From a virus: a DNA stretch of 35,165 bases. Below are positions 24,201-33,200 of the stretch, piece after piece. Every line of letters begins with the position of its first letter. The stretch's first letter is position 1. The notes under the pieces are model-generated. The model had not been told where the DNA came from. It made no database searches and was given only the letters and a program-made list of their open reading frames with translations. Location of the stretch: IMG/VR virus record IMGVR_UViG_3300044994_000086, positions 1-35,165 of that record. One strand, written 5' to 3'. Both the position numbers and the translations under genes were made by a program.

Positions 24201-27200
24201 CCGGCAGTGCTCGCGGCCGGCATCGAGCTTGGCGCCATCTACATCGAGGAGGGCCTGGTCAAGTTCCGCGAGTGGGCTCGCGCCGTGCTGAAAGATGCCA
24301 TCGAGATGGGCCTCGACCCCGAGGCGGTGAAGCCCGTCCTGAAGCCGGTTTACCTTGCCACCAGCGCCGAAGTGCCAGACGATCTTGCGGAACAGATGGA
24401 CGATCGGGCAACTGTCCGCAGCTTCGACCTCGACACGCTCGACCAACCCGAAGGAGACACCAATGCTGACAGAACGGGAGGTTCTGACGCTCCGCGCGGA
24501 GGAACGCCGACGCCGCCGGGATCCCGAACTGATGCACAATCTGGAGATGCACAGGCGGATCCTACGATCGTGGGAGATGGAGCGCCCCGCGATGTGGAAG
24601 CGCCTGAAGGCGCAGAACTTGACGGAGACGATGGCGTTCCTGGCACAGCAGCGGATGTGGGAGGAACAGGACCGGCTGATGAAGGGGGGGATGCCTCTGA
24701 CGGACGCCCGAGAGATGGCGGAACGGGAGCACCTGCTGCTGGGGCCGGAACCGGAGCCAGAGGAGCCATGGCCTCCGGCGGAAGCGGACCCGTTGGCGGA
24801 ACCACCGGAAGCGTAAAAACGCCCGCGCCGGGCAGCCCCTCGGCGGGCGATTTTCATATCGCGGATCCTGCGGCCCTGTTGGGCGGCGGACCCGTCGCGC
24901 GGTTCAACCGGAACCGGACGGCGATCGAGACGCTGAACGCCATCCGAGACAGTGACCGCCCCGCCACGCGCGAGGAGCAGGCGAAGCTGGCCGGCTACAC
25001 CGGCTGGGGGTCCTTCGGGCAGGATTTGTTCAAGGGCACATGGGAGCGCCCCGACCCGCGCCCCGGGTGGGAGGAGCGCGACCGCTGGCTCCGCGAGCAT
25101 CTGGGCAAGGAGGCGTGGCTGTCTGCCCAGGCCAGCATCCTGAACGCGCATTACACGGACCCGCCGGTGGTGCTGGCCATGTGGGACATGGTGCGCCGCG
25201 CAGGCTTTGAAGGCGGGCGCGTGCTGGAACCCTCGATGGGCACCGGCAACTTCTTCTCGCTGATGCCGCTGGACCTGAAGGCACGCAGCGACCTGACGGG
25301 CATCGAGCTCGACACCACCACGGCCGCGATCGCCAAGCTGCTGTTCCCGGATTCCAACATCCAGCAGATGCGCTATCAGGACAGCCGCACGCCGGATGGC
25401 TTCTATGACTTGGTGATCGGCAACTGGCCCTTTTCCGGGCAGACGGTGCCAGATCGGCGGCATGGGAAGCTGAAGCCCACGCTGCACGACTTCTTCTTCC
25501 TCAAGGCGCTGGATCAGGTGCGTGCTGGGGGCCTCGTCATCGGCATCACCAGCAATGGCACCATGGACAAGGAGAGCACGCGGGTTCGCGCCCACTTGGC
25601 GCGCAACGCCGAACTGGTGGCGGCATTTCGCCTGCCGACAGGGGCCTTTGAAGGCTATGCCGGAACGGCGGTGGTCACGGACATCGTGATGCTGAAGAAG
25701 CGCGCCACGCCGCTGCTGGAGACGCCCGATGAAGCCTGGGTGAAGGCTTCCATGGTGCCGACGCCGGCGGGTCCCGAAGTGCGGCTGAACGGCTACTTCC
25801 AGCAGAACCCGGATCGGGTGCTGGGCACGGTGAACTACGGCAGCGGCACGACGCGCGGCTCGCCCGGGCTGATTGTGGACCGCCCCGACAACCTGATGGA
25901 GAGGCTGACGGCGGCGGTGGCCCTGGTCCCGGAAGGGGTCTATGAGCGCGAGCGCGTCAACAATCGCATCTCCTACATCACGAACCACACCGACGATCGG
26001 GAGGGCGCGCTGGTGTTCCAGGGCGATGTCCCGTTCATCGTTCGCGGCGAGCACCTCGCCCCGGCCGATCAGGTGCATCGCTATGAGGTGAAGGACGCAA
26101 AGCAGACGGCGGCGCGCGTCGCGCAGATGCGCGAGCTGGTCGCCATGCGCCGCGCGTACGCCGAACTCATCACCAAGGAGCGGGCCGGCGAGGACGCCGA
26201 GGCGGCGCGGGCGGCGCTACGCAGCCTGTTCACCGCCTACGAGAAAGCGCACGGCAAGCTGCTCGACTCCTTCGGGATGCGCTACCTCGCCAAGATCGGA
26301 GATCCGTTCTTCCCAGCCCTGGCCGCTCTGGTGCAGAAAGACGGGACGCCGGCGGCGATCCTCTTCCGCTCCACGATGCGGGGGAAGCGCCGGCTGGAGA
26401 ACCCTAGCATCATTGACGCCTTCGTGGTGGCGCGGCAGCAGAGCGTCCGTCCCACGCTGCGCGAGGTTGCCGCGCTGACTGGCAAGACGACGGACGAGGT
26501 GAAGGCCGCGCTCATCGAGGCCGGCGCGGTGTTCGAGACGGTGGATGGCGATGTGGAGCCGGCCGACCTCTACCTCGCCGGCAATGTCCGCATGAAACTG
26601 CGCCAGGCGATGGCGGCGGTGGCGGCGGGCCAGAACCATTTGCAGCGCAATGTGGACGCCCTGAAGGCGGTGCAGCCCAAGGACGTGCCGTATTACGACA
26701 TCGAGGTGCAGTTCGGCGCGACCTGGGTGCCTGAGGCCGTTTATGAAGAATATGTCGCCCACATGCTGAATCGCCAAAATACCGACGGCATCAGCATCCG
26801 GTTCACGCTCGGGCGCTGGAAGGCCCGCCTCACTGACCTCAATGGATTGGCGGCCGCCCGCAGCGGCTTCGGCATGGACGACCGGCGCGTGCCGTTCTCG
26901 CGGCTGCTGCAAGCCGCCCTGTCCAACCAGACCTTCAAGGTCATGGCGCGCGATCCCATCACTGGCACCGACTATCTCGATCAGAACGCCACAAAGCAGG
27001 CGACCGAGCGCATTGCCATGATCCGGTCGTCCTTCGCGGAGTGGCTGTGGAAGGATCCTGAGCGGCGCGTCACCTTGGAGGAAGCCTATAACGAGGCGCG
27101 CAACTCGCACGCCACGCCGAAATACGATGGCTCCTTCATGGCCTTCGAGGGCATGGCGCTCTCCATCGGCCGCGGCCCCTTCCAGCTTCGGGAGCATCAG

Positions 27201-30200
27201 GTCAACGCGATCTGGCGTGCGATCGTCAACCGGAAGTCGATCAACGCCCATGAAGTGGGCACCGGCAAGACCTTCACCATGGGCGGCATCGCCGTGGAAA
27301 GCCGGCGCTATGGCATTGCCAAGAAGCCGCTGATCCTGGCGCACAACGCCAACAGCAAGGCGGTGGCGACCGAGATCCAAGCCATGTACCCGGCGGCCAA
27401 GGTTCTCTACATCGACAACCTTGCGCCATCCGATATTGACGTGCAGCTTCGCCGCATCGCCAATGACGATTGGGATGCGGTCGTTCTGCCTCATTCGCAG
27501 ATCGGCCGCCTTGCGCTCTCGCGCGAAACGCTGCTGGCCATCGCGGCCGAGGAGATCGCGGCGCTGGAAGAGGCGGCGATTGAGGCCGCGAAGGAGGACA
27601 ACAGCGCCCTGACCGTCCAGCAGATGGACGCCATTCGGAATGGCGACAAAAAAGCCGCCGGCCGGCTGCGCTCGCTCACGGCGAAGGATCTGGTGCGCGC
27701 CCGCAACGCGGTGCTGGACAAGATCGACGCCCTCGCCCAGCGCGCCAGCCGCGACAAGGCCGTGCAGTTCGAGAACCTGGGGATCGACATGATCCTCGTG
27801 GACGAGGCGCACGAGTTCAAGAAGCCGCCGATTGTCACCGGCATGCGGATGAAGGGGTTGCAGACAGCGACATCGAATATGTCGATCGCGCTCAACTTCC
27901 TCACAAGCTACGTCCGGCGGCAGAACAACGGCAACAACATCCACACCTTCACCGGGACGCCAATCACCAACACGCTGGTCGAGATCTTCCACCAGATGCG
28001 TTACATCATGCTGGAGGAGATGAAGGAGGCGGGCGTCGATACCTGGGACGCTTGGTTCGCCAGTTTCGCCCGCGAAGTGCAGGACGTTGAACTCTCGGCG
28101 GCGGGCGAATATGAGCCGATCACGCGCCTCGCGGCCTTCATCAATGTGCCCGAGCTTCGCCGCTTGGTCGGGCGATATCTGGACATCGTGTTCGCGGACC
28201 AAATGCCCGAGATGCAGCCGCGCCGGTCCAAAAGCGGCAAGACGATGGCCGACATTGCGGCCATCGAGTCCGCGCTGACGCAGGCGGCAGAGGGGCGCGC
28301 GCAGAAGGTGCGGCGCGTCATGCCCGAGGAACCCCGCGAAGCGAGGGCATTCATCCGCGAGGCGGTGTACGGCAACGACAAAGGCGCGCTGGAATGGTTC
28401 GCGGCGCAGCTGGCCGACGCCGACATAGTGAGCGCCGAGTGGCGGCAAGTGCAAGGGCTGGTCAACTCGGCCTTGGCGCTGTTCCGAGACCGGACGCGGA
28501 ACCTGCCGGCGCGCCTAAAGGCGCTGGAGCGCGAGCGCGTCGAACTGGAAAACGGCCGCACCGAGGACGCCACCGACCGCCCCTACAAGAAGGTCATCAA
28601 CGTCACCTCCGAGATGACGGAAGGGCAGGTGGCCATCTTCGAGCGGTTGCAGACCGACGCGAGGCTCTTCCGCGACGCGACCGGCCGAGAGCGTTTCGAG
28701 ATGCTGCGCGAGGGCCACCCGGCGAGCCCCATCATCGTGGAGAGCGGGGCCAACCTCGCCAGTTTTGATGAGCGCATGTACGACCGCAACCGCTTGCGCG
28801 ACAGCCCGCTCGCCGGCCAGGAGGGCACCGCCCCCTTGGACCCGCGCAGCAAGGTCGCCCAAGTGGTCAAAAACGTCATGGAGATCTACCGCTCCGACGA
28901 CCGCGCCAATCAGGTGATCTTCGCCGACCAGGGCTACAACACGACCGCACAGCGGGAGATCCCCGGGACGGACCCAAAGCAGACGGCCAAAGTCAAGACG
29001 TTCTCCGCCATCCTTGATCTGGTGGAGCGATTGGTGCAGGCGGGCATTCCGCGCGAGCAGATCGCCCTAGTCACCGGGGGGACCAGCGCGGAGAGGAAGT
29101 TCGAGATCGCGCAAGACATGAACGAGGGCCGCCTGCGGGTGGTCATCGGCCGATCCGACACGCTGGGCGTCGGCGTCAACATGCAGCGCAACCTGCGGGC
29201 CATGCACCACATGGACGCTCCCTACATGCCTGGCGACCTTGAGCAGAGGAACGGGCGCGGCTGGCGACAGGGCAACCAGTGGAACACGGTGCTTGAGTAT
29301 CGCTACATCACCGACCGCTTGGACGGGCGGCGGTGGCAGATCCTTGCCATCAAGCAGCGATTCATCCTCGCCTTCCTGCGCGACAACCAGGCGGGCCGCA
29401 TGATCGAGGGCGAAGCGGCGTCGGATGCTCCCTCCGACTTCCTCGAAAGTTTTGCGGAAGCGGCAGGCGACCCCCGCTCGCTGATCCGCGAGCAGATGCG
29501 GCGCAAGCTGGCGATGTTGAACCAAGCCGAGCGCATGCACGGCCAGGCGATTGCCGACTCGCGCCGCATGCTGACCGAGAAGTTGTCGGAGAAGAAGCGC
29601 ATCACGGAGTGGCTGGAGAATGCCACAAAGAAGGATGGCCCGCTCGCTGCAACGACCGCGTTGCTTGAGCGCATCCGCGGCGATGGCTTCACGGCGACCA
29701 TCGGCGGCAAGAAGGTGACGCATCGCGCCGGCGCCAAGGCGGCGCTCGAAAGCATTGCGGCCGACATGCGCCAAGGCGACACCGACCGCCCTGTGGGCGA
29801 GATCGGCGGCGTCAAGGTCAGCATGTCTTGGCCGCGGCTCGCGACCGCACCGCAGTTGCGGATGACCCTCGGCGGGCATGACTTCGACGGCCCAAGTGTC
29901 GCCAGCCTGGAAGCCCAGATGCGCGGGTTCCTGGACCGCCCCGCCCAGATGCGCAAGAAGGCTGCGGAGGTGGACGCCGAAATCGAACGCTTGCGCGAGG
30001 TGGTGAGCGCGCCGTTCAGCCGTGCGGCGCAGTTGAAGCAGGCAAAGCAAGCCCTGGCGGATCTGGAGGCGGATCTGGCGGCCAACCCTGTCGCACCGCC
30101 CGGCTGGCTCCGCATCGGCACGCCACGCGACAGCACGGTGTTCTGGCGCGGCAAGCCATTCACTGTGACGGGCCACCGATGGACCCGCGACGGATGGTTC

Positions 30201-33200
30201 GTTCTGGCCGAAGATGAGCGCGGCAGCGTCGTGATCCCCTACATGGAGGCCACCGATCAGCAGGGCATCCCGGCCTACGAGGAGCGGCCGTTCACGCCCC
30301 CTGTGGTGGTGGACAGGCGCGCTCAAGGCCAGCAGGGCGGCGCCATCAATCTCGACGCGCCGGACGACGCGGAGGGAATGGCGCCGAGCCTAAGTGAGCC
30401 CCAAGGCGGGGACAGGGTGGTGGATTTGCCCGCGCCAGAACGTATCCTTCCGGCTGCTCTGGACGCGCTGCGCCAAGTGCTTCGGACGATCGCCGGCCCC
30501 GAGGTGGATTTGGACCAAGCAGGCGAAATGAATTTGAGCGGCTCGCTTGCCCGCGCCCACGCCGTAATCGCTGGCCCTCTGGTCCGGCTGGCTTTTGCGC
30601 TGGAGGCACAGCGGGCTCCGTGGGCTGTGCGGCACGAGGCCATCCATGCGCTCAGAAACATGGGGCGCATCACGGATGCCGAGTGGGCAATCTTGACGGA
30701 GGCTGCGGAGCGCGAAGGCTGGGCCAAGCGGTTCAACATCGCGAAGCGATACGAAAGGGTTTTCGGGTCCAGGAACGACGCCGCCGACCGCATGGCGGAG
30801 GAAGCGGTGGCCGAGGCATTCGCAGAATGGGCGACGGGCAACGCGCCTCAAATCAGCGGGCCGGTCGCTCGCATCTTCCAAAAGATCCGGCGGTTCCTTG
30901 TGCGGTTGCGCAACGCCATGCGCAACCGCGGCTTCCGCGACGAGAGCGACATTTTCCAGTCCATCGCGGCGGGTGAAATGGGGCGGCGGCCGATGGGCGA
31001 GCGGCGGGGCGTCACGTCCATGCGCGAAGCCTCCGCCCAACTGGATAAGGCCATCGGCCGCACGGTCGCGGACACGGCGCCTGCAGATGCTAGCGCGGGC
31101 GAGGCGCTGGACGAGCTATTCGCCTCCCTGCCCGCAGCCGCCCGCACGGCTGTCAAGAAGGCATCGACGGCGCTGCGCGAGGAACGCCTGGGCGTGGTGC
31201 TACGGCTGTGGAAGGGGACGCCGCTCCCCTCGGGCGTCGAGGTTAAGGAGCGCGCGGCCGCGCGCGACATCCTGCCGGTGCTGTCCCGCTTCCGCCTGCC
31301 GACGCGCATGTTTGCGCGCGTGCCCGCGCTGGCCGAGTTGGTGCAGCGCGGCGTGGCGGCCGAGCGGCGGATGGCGCGGTGGTCGCGCACCATGAACGAC
31401 CAACTCGACGCCATCCTGGGCGAACTCGAAAAGGCCCGCGGCAGCCGCGAGGCTGTCACCTTGGCGCTGCTGGACGCCGACGCGCAGGGCATCAAGATCG
31501 AGGATCCGAAGATCGCGCAACAGCACTTCGCCCACCACGGCCTGTCGGCAGCCGAGGCCAAGGCGGCGGCGGCGATCAACACAATGCTGGTGAAGGCCGC
31601 GCGCCTGGTGGACCAGCATCGGCGGGCGATGATGCCGCAGGTGCGGCGCGAGAAGGCGCGCTTGTGGAAGCGCATGAGCGAGCTATTCGACCGTGGGGCC
31701 GTCGAGGCGGAGGGCTACGCGAAGAAGTACCGGCGCCGCGCCTACCTCACGCGCCGTATCCGCGAGGGTAAGGGCGACCTCGCCGCCCAAGCGGCGGAGA
31801 TCGCCAGCCTGAACGCGGACCTGCGCGCCATGCGGATCGCCGACCCCGACAAGCAGGAGCAGATGCGCCGCCTTCAGGAACAGTACGACGAGGCGGAGGC
31901 GCGGCTGACGGCGACGAGCGTGCGCCGGAAAGACGGCTACTTCCCGCACAAGTTCTATGGCTCCTGGAGGCTGTTCGTGCTGGGCGAAATCGACGAGGAG
32001 ACGGGGGAGCGCGCGCGCACCGAAATCACCAGCGACCAGGGATTTTACAACACGCGCGACCAAGCGGTAGCGGCCGCGCGCACTTACCTCGCGCAAAACC
32101 CCGGCGCGAGCCTTGTCGTCGAGCCGAAGCTGGTGGCGCTACCGGGCGGGCAGGGAGCCATCCTGTCCAGCGCAGAGTTCATGCGCCTGAAGCGCGGGCT
32201 GGAGCGCGAAGCCGGCTTGGAAGGCGAGGAACTGGCGGCCGTGCTGCAGGGCGTGGCGCGCCGTGAGGCGCGGCGCCGGACCTTCCAACCGGGCATGAAG
32301 CGCACGGGCGCGGCGGGCTTCTCGCGCGATCTCGAACGGGTGATGCGGACGCACTTCGCTCAGACTGTCCGCTACGTCGAGATGGACAAGATGAAGTTCC
32401 ATTATGTGTCCGAGATGGAACGCTTGGGCCTCGCGCCTGTCGCGCGATCTACCAAGGTGACGGGGGACGACCCGCGGGCGGAACTTGAGCGCGCCATGCA
32501 GGCGTGGTGGCGCGACCTGAACGGCGCGCCGCAGCCTGGCGAGGCCGTCGTGGACCGGCTGATTGCCGCCTTGCCGCTTCCAGGCGCGACGCTGGCAGCG
32601 GCGGCGGTCGCCGGTGTGATCGGGACCGGAATCGCCAACCCGGTGGTGGGAGCAATGCTCGCCGCCTACAGCGGCCTGCGCCTCTACCGCGCCGCCGTCA
32701 AGAACCCCGACATGACGACGCGGCAGTTCATGGGCGATGTGGCGAGCGACGTGGCACACCTGAAACTCGGGCTGGTGCTGAACCTTGCCTCCGCGACGGT
32801 GAACCTCTCGCAGACCGTCATCAACACCTACCCGATCTTGGGCGAGAGGTGGACGGGGGTTGGCTTGGCGCGGGCGATCCCCGCCCTCTGGTCGCTTTCC
32901 ATCAACGCTGGGCAGCGCGGGCGCATGTCGGGCGATGCCATCCTGCTGGAGCGCGCGGGCATCCGGTCCAACTTTTCGGTGACGGCCGACAGTCCTGCCG
33001 CGCTGATCGAGGACAGGACGACGCTGGAGCGCCTGAAGAAGCTGTCCATGCTGGCCTTCCAGTCGGCGGAGCAGATCAACCGCGCGACCGCGTTCCTGGG
33101 CGCCTTGGCGCGCGCGGAGGCAAGCGGCAAGCAGCCAGGCCCGGCGTTCCAGGAGGCTGTCGAGGTGCTGGGCCGCACGCAATTTGAAGGCGGTGTCGCC

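Noticed and set aside
23991-28454. Two minus-strand ORFs of about 700 codons opposite the methyltransferase and helicase
   Set aside because: They mirror a conserved coding frame with clear motifs, and their translations are His/Arg/Leu filler.
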